From NCBI RefSeq assembly GCF_003364265.1, contig NZ_NXLW01000001.1, positions 124,001 through 188,000 on the forward strand: 64,000 nucleotides of DNA, read 5' to 3'. The notes beneath the pieces were generated by a model, which had not been told where the DNA came from, ran no database searches, and was given only the letters and a program-made list of their open reading frames with translations. Source of the stretch: Helicobacter aurati (GTDB lineage Bacteria; Campylobacterota; Campylobacteria; Campylobacterales; Helicobacteraceae). Below, one piece after another: positions 1 through 10,469 of this stretch. Position numbers and translations under genes: made by a program. The first letter of the stretch is position 1. Each line of letters opens with the position of its first letter.

Positions 1-707
1 AAAATACAATGCTGTATCCCCATAACAAGCTCCGCCATCAATCACAAAATCGCCCTCTTCTGCGTAGATTAAATGCCTATAAGCATACTGCTCTAAAATG
101 CAATTAACAAATACACCGTATAAGCTATAATAGAATTTATATGTTCCTAAATTACAAATTTTGCTATGTGATAAGTCAATATAATACAGAGTTCCACTAT
201 CCGAAGTAAGAGTTTTTGTTGTATCCACACAAGAAGCAAGTAAATAATAATACTTCCAAATATGTTCATAAAAGTGAATAAAATAAAGCCCCTGAAAGCT
301 TGAATGTCTCTTTAAAAGAGAGCTTAATAGAATCATTTTACTATATTCATCAGATAGAAATTCTAAAGTTTTATTAATCTTTTGCACGTCGTATCGCACA
401 TAAAATTCCAAGAGGACTTGCTGCCCCCCCCCCCCGTAACATTACGTGCTTCATTTATACCTTGAAAAATATTTTCCTTTGTATCAGGCAACCTATATAT
501 CTCATATTCTGAATATTGATAGGCTCGTGAAAGCTGCACAATAGCTAACAGACGTTTATACAAAACAGTGCGCCTTATAAACAACAAAGGCAATGGAGCA
601 AGGATATTGATAATGCGATCTCTGGCTTGCCGCCTTACTGTCTTCACTGGAATACAGCAGGTAAAAATTTTAGCGACATGAATAAGCAATTTATAAGCAA
701 ATTTCAT
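1..707 (-). CDS. FkbM-family methyltransferase, phase-variable, out of frame here, partial
   Basis: The start ATG at 707 follows a good ribosome site (AAAAGGAATATT). The N-terminus (MKFAYKLLIHVAKIFTCC) looks like the lead of Helicobacter and Campylobacter surface-glycan enzymes. After about 95 residues the reading frame enters a G12 tract (C12 on the plus strand, 424-435). In the present length it ends at 363 as a 114-residue product. Translating beyond the tract in the frame that 10 or 13 G would give yields an open frame to the window edge. That frame contains VIDGGACYGDTALYF, the SAM-binding motif I of FkbM methyltransferases. FkbM enzymes O-methylate sugars of LPS or capsule. The gene is therefore a contingency locus in the OFF state, with its C-terminus outside the window. 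The family call rests on that one motif. Confidence 0.75.
424..435. repeat. C12 homopolymer, phase-variation tract
   Basis: Twelve consecutive C on the plus strand read as G12 inside the minus-strand FkbM gene. Slippage by +1 or -2 would join the 114-residue N-terminus to the FkbM domain; the present length does not. Long C/G tracts in coding sequence are the usual switches of surface-glycan genes in Helicobacter and Campylobacter. Confidence 0.9.
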
Positions 708-823
708 AATATTCCTTTTGATGTTACACAGTGATATATTATCACGTAGTCTTGAACATAACGCATTATGTCTTTTCAGATTATTTTACCCATAATGATA
801 CAACTATGAAAGAATCTCAATGA

Positions 824-866
824 ATAACTGATTTGATTCAATGTAAAACATTGCCAAATCAGTTAT
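824..866. repeat. Two-tier perfect inverted repeat (hairpin)
   Basis: The outer arms ATAACTGATTTG (824-835) and CAAATCAGTTAT (855-866) are exact reverse complements. Nested inside, CAATGT (839-844) and ACATTG (848-853) are also exact complements around an AAA loop. Only a 3/1-nt internal bulge breaks the stem. Neither side carries a T-tract, so it is not a typical Rho-independent terminator. It lies between divergent genes. Confidence 0.8.
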
Positions 867-1062
867 CAAACAAATAAAATCATACGGCTCGAATTATGCA
901 GCAACTCACACATTATTATCTTGTACGTTACTGCACAGCAACCTTCAAACTCAAAAGCTTATTGTTTTGTGTTCTTATTTCTCACTATATTCTAAAAAGC
1001 CCAGTAAGGTAACACTGATATTAAATATTTGAAGTTTAACAAAACAATAAGTCCAAATACTA

Positions 1063-1068
1063 TATAAT
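1063..1068 (+). promoter_or_regulatory. -10 box (TATAAT) of the exporter/murC/pseB group
   Basis: A perfect TATAAT lies about 25 bp before the exporter start. No convincing -35 is seen, which is usual for Helicobacter vegetative promoters. Confidence 0.55.
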
Positions 1069-1092
1069 GTAATTTTCACAAAAAGGGAAGTG

Positions 1093-3492
1093 ATGATTCG
1101 TTTTGTCAACGTGCTATGCTTGTTTTTGGGACTTAGTATAATTTTTCTTTTTTTTTACAAAGGAAAAATCACAATTACCCAAGAAGTCCTTGATTTATTT
1201 CCCGTAACAGAAGAGAGAAAAATCGTTGATGTTTATCAGAAATTTTCCCACTCTCGCTTTGTTATGGTTGCTATCAAAGGATTCTCACAAGAAGCAAGCG
1301 AAAAATTAGATTCTTTTTTAACAGAAATCTCTAAGCTCGATAATGTCGCGTATGTTGAAAGAGAAAGAAAACCTAGCAACAAACTACAAAATTTTATCAA
1401 TGAATATTACTATCTTATCGCCACACCCAACTCTGCAGAATCCAATCAAGATTCTCAAGATTTTTATACGCCAAAACTACTCACACAAGCACAGATAACC
1501 AACAAACTGCAAACAGGCATAACAAGCCTCATAAACACTCAAACCAATTCTACAACTTCACATCCCGCACAATCAAGCGAAGATTCTAATTTACCGTTCA
1601 ATCCTTTAGACCCTCTTAATTTTTTTACCTTACAGCAAGATTCTCTCAAAAATCTCATAATTCAAGATTACGTCTATATGGCACTAGTAGAGCTAAAAAG
1701 TCTCGATAGCAAGGCAATTACAGCAACCCTAGAAGAATTTGAACGAATCAATAAGCAATATCCAGAGATACGTTTCTTCTCATCTCATTTTATGAGTGTC
1801 AAAAATCTTTCATTGATTCTTTCAGAAGTAAACTATCTCTTAAGTTTTTCGTCATTAATCTTCGTAGTGTTCTATTTCCTTATCATCCGTATCCCGCTCT
1901 TAACCATTAACACTATTTGTACTTTAATTTTCTCAAACACCATTGCTATATTGATTGTTTCCTATGTCTATCCTAAAGTAACAATTATGGCACTTAGCTT
2001 TGGTATGGGTATTAGCAACATTGCCATTGATTACATGATGCATCATAATTTCTTTAGCCTCTATGCACAAAAAAAGCCTGTATTTAATAAACCCGTATTC
2101 TATGGCTATATAACGACACTTGTAGGTTTTGGAGTGTGTTTATTTATCCCCTTCCCGCTACTCTCACAGCTTGCTTTATATGCCATCATTTCTCTTAGTA
2201 TAAGTTATGTATTCTTTGCGTTTGTTTATCCGAGAATAGGCTTTAGCGAACCTAGATTGTTTATGCGAATGTCAAATCTACGATTCCCGAGTATTTCTAG
2301 TTATGTATTTTTAGTCATCTCATTGATTTTTTTTACTATCGGAATAACAAATCTCAAGCTTGATTTTGACCTCTCCAAATTAGATTATCAAAATAAAGAA
2401 ATGCTACAAGAACAAGCTTTCTTTGATAGAGCCTTGAGACAGGACAATCTTGATATTCTCTTGAGCAGTAGTAGCGTTGACGGGCTGATTACTTTAAGCA
2501 AAATCCTACAAAAAACATTAGATTTGCATCATTCCAAATTCCATAAACAAGATTCTATGCGCGACTTCATTCCTTTATCAATACTCCCTACACAAAGGCA
2601 AATTACGCAGAATGTAGCTTTCTTACAATCTAAGGAAATGCAACAAAACAAAGCTATCTTGCAACAAATTATTCCACAAATGCAAAAAACCCTACAAAAG
2701 CGCAACAACACAAATGATATAAACGTTCTCCTCAACCTCATCGCTACAAGCTATGAAGTAAAAGAGATTCCAACTCTCGATAAAAACTTCTTAACAGATT
2801 TAGGATTCAATATCGTTGCAGATACCAAAGACGACATTGCGACACGCGCGAATGAAACACAATCTTCGCAAGATTCTACAACATATCACTATTTAGTATC
2901 AATTCCTAAAACATATCTCCCATTTATTCAAGAAATACGTAAAAATATCCAAGAATCAGAATTTACATCAACAGATTCTCTTACCTTACAAGAAAAAGAA
3001 TTATTAACAACACAACATGCTAATATCGAAACACGTTCCTTGCAAAGTATTATAAATTCTATCACAGAGAAAATCTATGAACCTATGCTTATCATCTTAG
3101 CAGTTGCCTTCTGTCTTATGACTTTGACTTTACTCTGGACGGCTAAAGGCGCGTTTCTTGATTCATATATATTTATTCTCTTTCCGCTATCGAGTGCTCT
3201 TTTTGTTGTATCAACGCACGGAACGCTTAATCTTATGCACTTATTTGCTTTGCTTATTCTAGTTGTTGTAAGTGTAGATTATGGAATCTATTCTGTCAAA
3301 GAAGGCAATAATCCTCGCACCGCACATGCTATATTTTTCTCTAGCATTACCACAGGTTTGTCTTTTGGTATTTTGATTGTTTCACAAACAAAGGCTCTCA
3401 ACTCCTTTGGTGAAATCGTCTTTGTTGGTATGAGCTGTGTACTTCTTTTGCTTGTTTTTCACAAACCAATTCATAAACAACTAAGCTTTTAG
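1093..3492 (+). CDS. RND/MMPL-like inner-membrane exporter
   Basis: This large integral membrane protein (799 aa) has the RND-half layout. There is one N-terminal membrane segment (residues 8-22), a long extracytoplasmic domain, a cluster of about five segments (about 245-430), a second periplasmic domain, and a final cluster (about 660-795). The best fit is the 'predicted exporter' group of the RND superfamily; the substrate is unknown. ATG 1093 is preferred over GTG 1090 because AAGGGA sits 4 bp before it. A T9 run lies in the first membrane segment. Residues about 110-175 are a Q/S/T/N/D-rich insert. murC starts 20 bp downstream and pseB 32 bp after murC, so the three are probably co-transcribed. 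Confidence 0.7.
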   Translation: MIRFVNVLCLFLGLSIIFLFFYKGKITITQEVLDLFPVTEERKIVDVYQKFSHSRFVMVAIKGFSQEASEKLDSFLTEISKLDNVAYVERERKPSNKLQNFINEYYYLIATPNSAESNQDSQDFYTPKLLTQAQITNKLQTGITSLINTQTNSTTSHPAQSSEDSNLPFNPLDPLNFFTLQQDSLKNLIIQDYVYMALVELKSLDSKAITATLEEFERINKQYPEIRFFSSHFMSVKNLSLILSEVNYLLSFSSLIFVVFYFLIIRIPLLTINTICTLIFSNTIAILIVSYVYPKVTIMALSFGMGISNIAIDYMMHHNFFSLYAQKKPVFNKPVFYGYITTLVGFGVCLFIPFPLLSQLALYAIISLSISYVFFAFVYPRIGFSEPRLFMRMSNLRFPSISSYVFLVISLIFFTIGITNLKLDFDLSKLDYQNKEMLQEQAFFDRALRQDNLDILLSSSSVDGLITLSKILQKTLDLHHSKFHKQDSMRDFIPLSILPTQRQITQNVAFLQSKEMQQNKAILQQIIPQMQKTLQKRNNTNDINVLLNLIATSYEVKEIPTLDKNFLTDLGFNIVADTKDDIATRANETQSSQDSTTYHYLVSIPKTYLPFIQEIRKNIQESEFTSTDSLTLQEKELLTTQHANIETRSLQSIINSITEKIYEPMLIILAVAFCLMTLTLLWTAKGAFLDSYIFILFPLSSALFVVSTHGTLNLMHLFALLILVVVSVDYGIYSVKEGNNPRTAHAIFFSSITTGLSFGILIVSQTKALNSFGEIVFVGMSCVLLLLVFHKPIHKQLSF

Positions 3493-3511
3493 ATTCAATA
3501 AAGGGTTATCA

Positions 3512-5071
3512 ATGGATTTCATAAATATCAAAGTGCATGTTATAGGTATCGGCGGTATCGGCGTAAGCGGTTTAGCGAGATTCCTTAAAGCACAAGGTGC
3601 GATTCTTAGTGGCTCTGATATTGCCCACACAACCATTACGAAAGGACTAGAACAAGAAGGAATAACCATTAATATTCCCCATGCAAAAGAAATTATTGCT
3701 GATAAAGACATCATTATCCATTCCGCTATCATTAAAGATTCTAATATTGAGATTCAAGAATCCAAAAGACTTGGCAAAATGATTCTCTCCAGAAAAGAGG
3801 CTCTAAAAATCCTCTTGAAAAACAAACAAGTATTAAGTATCTGCGCTGCACATGGGAAATCAAGCACAAGCGCAATTCTTAGCGCAATCATGAAAAACAG
3901 CGGCGCAATTATTGGAGCAATTAGCAAGGAATTTCATTCTAACGTCCGAGTGAGTACCGATAAATTACTTGTTTTTGAGGCAGATGAAAGCGATAAAAGT
4001 TTCCTGAATTCTAACCCCTACAAAAGCATAGTCATAAACGCGGAAGCTGAACATTTAGAAAGTTATGAATATAATTTTGAGAATCTAAAAAACGCCTATA
4101 AAGAATTTATTTGTTTAGCTAAGCAAGCGATTGTCAATATGGAATGTGAAACTTTGCAAGAAATCATAAAAAGTATAGAATCCACACAAAATAGCACGCA
4201 AACCTCTGCGCAAGATTCCCATAGTACAGACATTATAAAATTCTACCCTAGCAAAGATATTCGTGATATTTCTTATAGTTTGCAAGACAATCTCCCCTAT
4301 ACAAATTTCAGTTTGCGTGATTTGGGAAGATTCCAAGTCTATGGTATAGGCTTACACAATGCAATTAACGCAAGTCTAGCAATTCTTAGCGCGCTTGATA
4401 TTATACCTCTTGCAACCATCAAAGAAAATTTATTGAACTTCACAGGAATTAAAAAGAGATTTGATGTTTTGCAATATTTCATGCGAGATATGAATGTTTC
4501 AGATTCTGATACTTTCACTCTTCAAAACATACAACAGCCAGCACAAAATGCCACACAAAAAGAACTTGACTTTTCTACACAACAACCTTGCATTATCGAT
4601 GATTATGCGCACCATCCCACAGAGATTAAGGCTACCTTAAGTGCCGCGAGAATCTATGCGGATTTACTCTACAAACAAGCTCATGCGCATATCATACCGC
4701 AAACAAAGGATACTATTTATCACAACTATGATACCCACAATAACAAACATCGTTTGCGAATCACTGCTATTTTTCAACCGCACAAATATTCACGATTGCG
4801 AGATAACCTAGAAGACTTTAGAACATGTTTTACTGATTGTGATTCTCTTGTGATTTTACCCGTATGGGCGGCAGGAGAAGAAAAAATCGATTTTGATTTT
4901 GCAAAACTCTTTAGCCATTATCAGCCTATTTTTGCAAAGAGAATCCAACGTATAGGCAAACAAATCGCGCTAATTAACAATCAAGATTCCTTGATGGATA
5001 TACTCGATAGTGATATTATCATCGGACTTGGTGCTGGCGATATTACCTATCAATTACGAGGAGAAAAATAA
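3512..5071 (+). CDS. murC: UDP-N-acetylmuramate--L-alanine ligase
   Basis: MurC adds L-alanine to UDP-MurNAc in the cytoplasm, the first amino acid of the peptidoglycan stem. The sequence shows the Rossmann motif GIGGIGVSG (12-20), an ATP-loop AHGKSST (about 113-119), the acidic segment FEADESD, and the C-terminal signature IDDYAHHPTEI (about 360-370), then AGDITYQLRGE at the end. All match the H. pylori-type MurC. At 519 aa it is about 70 residues longer than the usual 450. The extra length is in polar low-complexity inserts, notably around residues 225-245 and 325-355. The start follows AAAGGG at a good distance. Confidence 0.95.
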   Translation: MDFINIKVHVIGIGGIGVSGLARFLKAQGAILSGSDIAHTTITKGLEQEGITINIPHAKEIIADKDIIIHSAIIKDSNIEIQESKRLGKMILSRKEALKILLKNKQVLSICAAHGKSSTSAILSAIMKNSGAIIGAISKEFHSNVRVSTDKLLVFEADESDKSFLNSNPYKSIVINAEAEHLESYEYNFENLKNAYKEFICLAKQAIVNMECETLQEIIKSIESTQNSTQTSAQDSHSTDIIKFYPSKDIRDISYSLQDNLPYTNFSLRDLGRFQVYGIGLHNAINASLAILSALDIIPLATIKENLLNFTGIKKRFDVLQYFMRDMNVSDSDTFTLQNIQQPAQNATQKELDFSTQQPCIIDDYAHHPTEIKATLSAARIYADLLYKQAHAHIIPQTKDTIYHNYDTHNNKHRLRITAIFQPHKYSRLRDNLEDFRTCFTDCDSLVILPVWAAGEEKIDFDFAKLFSHYQPIFAKRIQRIGKQIALINNQDSLMDILDSDIIIGLGAGDITYQLRGEK

Positions 5072-5094
5072 TTCTTCATTCATTTAGATTCTAA

Positions 5095-6096
<1,002 letters not shown>

Positions 6097-6352
6097 CCCT
6101 TTGTCGCAATGCAGTTGCAATAAATGTAGATTCAAGATAATATCTGTAATAGATTCTTTCTTAATGCGAAAGAAATGCAATTTACGCCGCTTAACTCTTT
6201 AGCCTATTCCCAATTAAACTTAGACGCTCAAAGAATCATCGCTTAATTGTAGTTTGTAGGTTTCCGTTTAAGTGCGAGTCCTACTCATTGAATATAGCCA
6301 AACGCATTAACGACAAAAGAAACGGTTGGTTATATGTGTCGTAAGACTATTC

Positions 6353-6691
6353 TTAACCAAAGTGTGCATCTAATTTCTTTTTAGCCAACAAATGAAAGTG
6401 TAAATGCGGCACTTCCTGTCCGCTATCTGGTCCAATATTTGTAACAAGTCGATAACCGCTCTCTCTTACTCCCAATACATCAACAACGCGCAAAATAAAT
6501 TCGCTCATCGCACCCATAAGCTGCGAATCCACTCCATTAAAATCCTTGACCCATTTTTTGGGAATGATAAGAACATGCACGGGTGCTTTTGGTGCTATAT
6601 CATGAAAAGCTAAAAAATCAGAATCTTCTAAAACAACTCTTGATGGAATCTCTTTATCTACAATTTTCTCAAAAATAGTTTTCTCTCTCAT
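6353..6691 (-). CDS. HIT-family nucleotide hydrolase (HinT-like)
   Basis: This small (112 aa) cytoplasmic protein carries the histidine-triad signature HLHFHLL near the C-terminus (about 97-103) and the N-terminal start TIFEKIVDKEIPS typical of HinT purine nucleoside phosphoramidases. It is transcribed away from pheS. In H. pylori a HIT gene also neighbours pheS, so the context is conserved. The 256-bp gap to pseB contains a short 7-bp hairpin (6154-6174) but no T-tract. Confidence 0.9.
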   Translation of the reverse strand: MREKTIFEKIVDKEIPSRVVLEDSDFLAFHDIAPKAPVHVLIIPKKWVKDFNGVDSQLMGAMSEFILRVVDVLGVRESGYRLVTNIGPDSGQEVPHLHFHLLAKKKLDAHFG

Positions 6692-6805
6692 AATATTCCT
6701 TCTTAATATAAATTATTTCCAAATCGTCTAGTGTCTATACCATTTTATCAAAAAATAGCAGTTTTTGGATAAAATTAACTCTTTAAATATCCATAAGGAA
6801 AGACT

Positions 6806-7819
6806 ATGCAACAACAAATAGCATTGATAGAAGATTCTCTGAAACAACTTCACATGGTGCAAGATAAAGAATCCTTAGAATCTTTACGCATTTCGCTTAT
6901 AGGCAAAAAAGGCTTAATCACGCAAGCCTTTGCGCAATTAACAAACATAGACAAAGATTCTAAAAAGCAAGTTGCCGCACAAATAAATCAACTAAGAAAA
7001 ACTTTTGAACAAGATTTTGCAAGAAAAAAAGAAGAAATAACATTAAAAGAACTAGAAATACGGCTTAAAAAAGAGAAAATTGATAGCAGTCTCTTTCGAG
7101 CCAACGGATTCACAAGCAACGGACATCCTCTCTCTCAAATGCGCGATATGATAGTTGATTATTTCGTAGAGCTCAATTTTTCTTTGCAAGACGGTCCTCT
7201 TATCGAAGATGACTTTCATAATTTTGAAGCACTCAACATGCCAAAATTTCACCCTGCAAGGAATATGCAAGATACTTTTTATTTTCGAGATTCCATGTTG
7301 CTTAGAACACATACTTCTCCTACGCAAATTCGCACTATGCAAACTAGCGAACTGCCCATTCGTATGATTTGTGCAGGACCTACTTTTCGACGAGATTACG
7401 ATGTAACACATTCTCCTATGTTTCACCAATGCGAAGGGTTAGTAGTAGAATCTGGGGATCACATAAGTTTCGCTCATCTGAAACATATCCTAGAAGATTT
7501 TGTCAAATATATTTTTGGAGAAAATATCAATGTACGCTTTAGATCCTCATTTTTCCCTTTCACTGAACCTAGTGCTGAAGTTGATGTGAGCTGTATGTTT
7601 TGTGAAGCAAAAGGTTGCAAAGTCTGCTCACATACAGGATACTTAGAAGTATTGGGATGTGGAGTTGTAGATGGCAATGTCTTTAAAGCCGTAGGGTTAG
7701 AAGGAGTAAGCGGTTATGCTTTTGGCATGGGTATCGAAAGATTGACTATGTTGAAATGGGGAATTAATGATTTACGCAGTTTTTATGAAACAGACTTAAG
7801 AATTTTGGAGCAATTTTAA
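6806..7819 (+). CDS. pheS: Phenylalanine--tRNA ligase alpha subunit
   Basis: PheS is the catalytic subunit of the alpha2-beta2 enzyme that charges tRNA-Phe. An N-terminal coiled-coil (about 1-90) binds tRNA. Class II motifs follow: motif 2 around GPTFRRDYDVTHSPMFHQ and motif 3 in GYAFGMGIERLTML. A cysteine cluster (CMFCEAKGCKVC) precedes motif 3, as in many bacterial PheS. The 337-aa length is standard. AAGGA precedes the ATG. The stop overlaps the pheT start by one base, so the subunits are translationally coupled. Confidence 0.97.
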   Translation: MQQQIALIEDSLKQLHMVQDKESLESLRISLIGKKGLITQAFAQLTNIDKDSKKQVAAQINQLRKTFEQDFARKKEEITLKELEIRLKKEKIDSSLFRANGFTSNGHPLSQMRDMIVDYFVELNFSLQDGPLIEDDFHNFEALNMPKFHPARNMQDTFYFRDSMLLRTHTSPTQIRTMQTSELPIRMICAGPTFRRDYDVTHSPMFHQCEGLVVESGDHISFAHLKHILEDFVKYIFGENINVRFRSSFFPFTEPSAEVDVSCMFCEAKGCKVCSHTGYLEVLGCGVVDGNVFKAVGLEGVSGYAFGMGIERLTMLKWGINDLRSFYETDLRILEQF

Positions 7820-10233
7820 TGATAATTACAAGTGAAGTTCTCTCGCAATTTATTGCAATAAACGAAATTGATACGACAATTCTCGCAAAAACGCTCAATA
7901 CTATCGGATTAGAAGTTGAAAAACAATACTTTATAGAGATTCCTAAAAAAGTCATCGTAGCAAAGATTGTAAAAAAAACGCAACATCCAAACGCCGATAA
8001 ATTGAGTATATGCGAGGTGGATACAGGAAAGGAAGTGCTACAAATTGTCTGCGGTGCAAAAAACGTCAGTACGAATCAATTTGTAGCACTTGCACTAGAT
8101 GGAGCAATGCTGCCTTTTAGTAAGACAGACCCTAAAAGCAACTTTACAACCATTACGCACAATGAAATACGAGGGGTAATGAGCTACGGTATGCTATGCT
8201 CTAGCACAGAACTAGGCTTACCTCAACTCAATGATGGAATCATGGAATTGGATTCGAGCATTGGAGAATTGATTCTAGGAAAAGAACTATCCGAATATAA
8301 TATTTTTCAACAATTTGTTATGGAATTAAGTATCACGCCAAATCGCGGGGACTGCTTAAGTGTATTGGGCATAGCAAGAGATATAGCGAGTGTTTTTAAC
8401 CTTATCATCACAAATATTACTGCCAAAGAACCCAATATAGCATTGGGCGTAGGTAGATTTCTGCAAGTCGTGCCAAACGGTGATTTACACTCTTCTCTTA
8501 TGTATCGTATTGTTGAAATTAAAGAATCTTATACGCCGCTATTTATCGCACTCACACTTGCTATCATAGGGAAATATAAAAACGACTTTATGGCTGATTT
8601 ACTTGAATACGCAAGCTATATGAGTGGCGTACTATTTAACGCGTATCCTATGGATTCTAAACAAATCTCTCATAACGCAACGGAAGCAAAACTGATTATC
8701 CAACATAATGAAGAGGGACTAGAAAGCGTCTATGCCGAAACCAAAGATGGTAATAATTCCCACGCATTGCATGCACTTAGTGTAATAGGCGTTGCTCCTT
8801 ACCACATAGAATCACATAATTACCCTAGAACTTTTATTCTTGAAGCAAGCTTCATCGAGGCAGAAGAAATCGCTATTAAACTTTATGGTAAAGAAAAAGC
8901 TCGCTTTGACGACAACACTATGCAACGTTCCACACATGGAAGTAACCCGAACTTAGAAGTAGGAATGAATATCTTATGCGCTACTCTCAACAAACTAGAT
9001 TCTATGTTATATTCAGGTACGCAGGAAATAAGCAGAAGCGACGAACCTACAAATATCCATATTACCTTTAGTTATATCTGCGATTGTATAGGCAATACAA
9101 TTTCTAAAGAGGAAATCGCCTTTATCCTTAAACGTCTGCATTTTAGAATCCAAGCCACTTATGATGAAAATTTTTTTATTGTGCAACCGCCAAATTTCAG
9201 AAATGACATTAAAAATCGACAAGACATAGCAGAAGAAGTATTGAGACTTTATGGCATTGATAAAGTTGTGCCAAAGAATCTAATAATTTCCCCGACCAAT
9301 CAGAGGACGCAAGCCTATAAAGATTATATTAAAATACGTGATTTGCGTAAAAAGGCTCTTGCACATGGTTATATAGAATGCGTACATTATCTTTTTGATG
9401 ATTTAGCAAAGCTAGAAGATCTTGGGTTTGAGACACTTAAACCAGAAAAGGCGCTACTTAATCCTATCACGACAGAGCTTAACACATTGCGACCTTCTCT
9501 TTTGCCGCATCTTCTTGAATCGATTCACAAAAACAAACAACTCGGTTATGAGGCAATCAAACTTTTTGAAATCGGTTATGTTTATGATTCAGACAGGAAG
9601 CCTTCATTGCAATTAGCGTTGATGATAAGTGATTTTTCCGCTGCTCCAAGCTATCCATATCCAAAAGGCATAGAACCAGATTTCTATACTTTCGCACAGC
9701 AAATCAACAATATTATTGGAAATTTCACATGCAGTAATATTGCACAATCTTTTATTAAAAATAAGCTTATTCACCCTTATCAAAGTGGTAATGTCATTAA
9801 AGACAATGAATCCATTGGTATCATCTCTAAGCTTCATCCAAATATCGCTAGACATTACAAACTTGATTCTGTCTTTTTTTGCGAAATCAACCTTTCGCTT
9901 TTGCTGCATAAAATAAGCCAACACAAACAAGCAAAAAACTTCTCAAAGTATCAAGCCAATAAGCGCGATATAACGATTTTAATTGACAAAAATATCAGTT
10001 TTAATGCGATTCGCACTGAAATAGAACATACGTTAAGAGAAGAACAAATAGAAATTATAAAAACCTTTTATCCCTTAGATACTTTTACTGAAAATGATTC
10101 CTTATGCGCTCTTAGCATTCGTTTTGTATTCCAGTCTATGTCTGGCACATTAAACGAATCGCAAATGCAAAATGTATTAGAGAAACTTTTAGATAAACTA
10201 GCAGCAAAATTTCAGATTACCTTGAAAGTATAA
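7819..10233 (+). CDS. pheT: Phenylalanine--tRNA ligase beta subunit
   Basis: The beta subunit of PheRS binds tRNA and edits mischarged Tyr. It has an N-terminal tRNA-binding OB fold (about 40-150, with HPNADKLSICEVDTG), a B3/B4 editing region, a B5 domain (about 405-475), and a C-terminal ferredoxin-fold anticodon-binding domain (about 710-804, RDITILIDKNISFNAIR). The 804-aa length is normal. It is co-transcribed with pheS through a TAATG overlap. The 236-bp gap to the next, convergent gene shows no clear terminator. Confidence 0.97.
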   Translation: MIITSEVLSQFIAINEIDTTILAKTLNTIGLEVEKQYFIEIPKKVIVAKIVKKTQHPNADKLSICEVDTGKEVLQIVCGAKNVSTNQFVALALDGAMLPFSKTDPKSNFTTITHNEIRGVMSYGMLCSSTELGLPQLNDGIMELDSSIGELILGKELSEYNIFQQFVMELSITPNRGDCLSVLGIARDIASVFNLIITNITAKEPNIALGVGRFLQVVPNGDLHSSLMYRIVEIKESYTPLFIALTLAIIGKYKNDFMADLLEYASYMSGVLFNAYPMDSKQISHNATEAKLIIQHNEEGLESVYAETKDGNNSHALHALSVIGVAPYHIESHNYPRTFILEASFIEAEEIAIKLYGKEKARFDDNTMQRSTHGSNPNLEVGMNILCATLNKLDSMLYSGTQEISRSDEPTNIHITFSYICDCIGNTISKEEIAFILKRLHFRIQATYDENFFIVQPPNFRNDIKNRQDIAEEVLRLYGIDKVVPKNLIISPTNQRTQAYKDYIKIRDLRKKALAHGYIECVHYLFDDLAKLEDLGFETLKPEKALLNPITTELNTLRPSLLPHLLESIHKNKQLGYEAIKLFEIGYVYDSDRKPSLQLALMISDFSAAPSYPYPKGIEPDFYTFAQQINNIIGNFTCSNIAQSFIKNKLIHPYQSGNVIKDNESIGIISKLHPNIARHYKLDSVFFCEINLSLLLHKISQHKQAKNFSKYQANKRDITILIDKNISFNAIRTEIEHTLREEQIEIIKTFYPLDTFTENDSLCALSIRFVFQSMSGTLNESQMQNVLEKLLDKLAAKFQITLKV

Positions 10234-10469
10234 GTTCTAAGAGAATATAAGAATCCAATTTCCTATAAGAATTGTGAAGAATCGCATTCTAGTTCCAAAG
10301 CATGATTGATACAAGAATGCAACGAAATATAATCGCTTTAATACACGCTTGACTTTGTATCAAACAAATTTCAACAATGGCAATTTTCATGTTTGTTTCT
10401 TTTCCTCTCCTCTTTTCCCTAAGAAATGAAGAAACAACCTTGCACTATCTAATCAGGTATTTAAAAAAA

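Larger units (their letters stand above)
708..1092. other. Divergent intergenic region with hairpin and promoter
   Basis: This gap of about 385 bp separates the minus-strand FkbM gene from the plus-strand exporter. It holds the 43-nt hairpin at 824-866 and a TATAAT -10 box at 1063-1068 for the exporter. I see no coding sequence or RNA gene in the rest. Confidence 0.6.

Noticed and set aside
6270-6310. GTGCGAGTCCTACTC, like a tRNA T-arm
   Set aside because: No acceptor, D or anticodon stem could be built around it.
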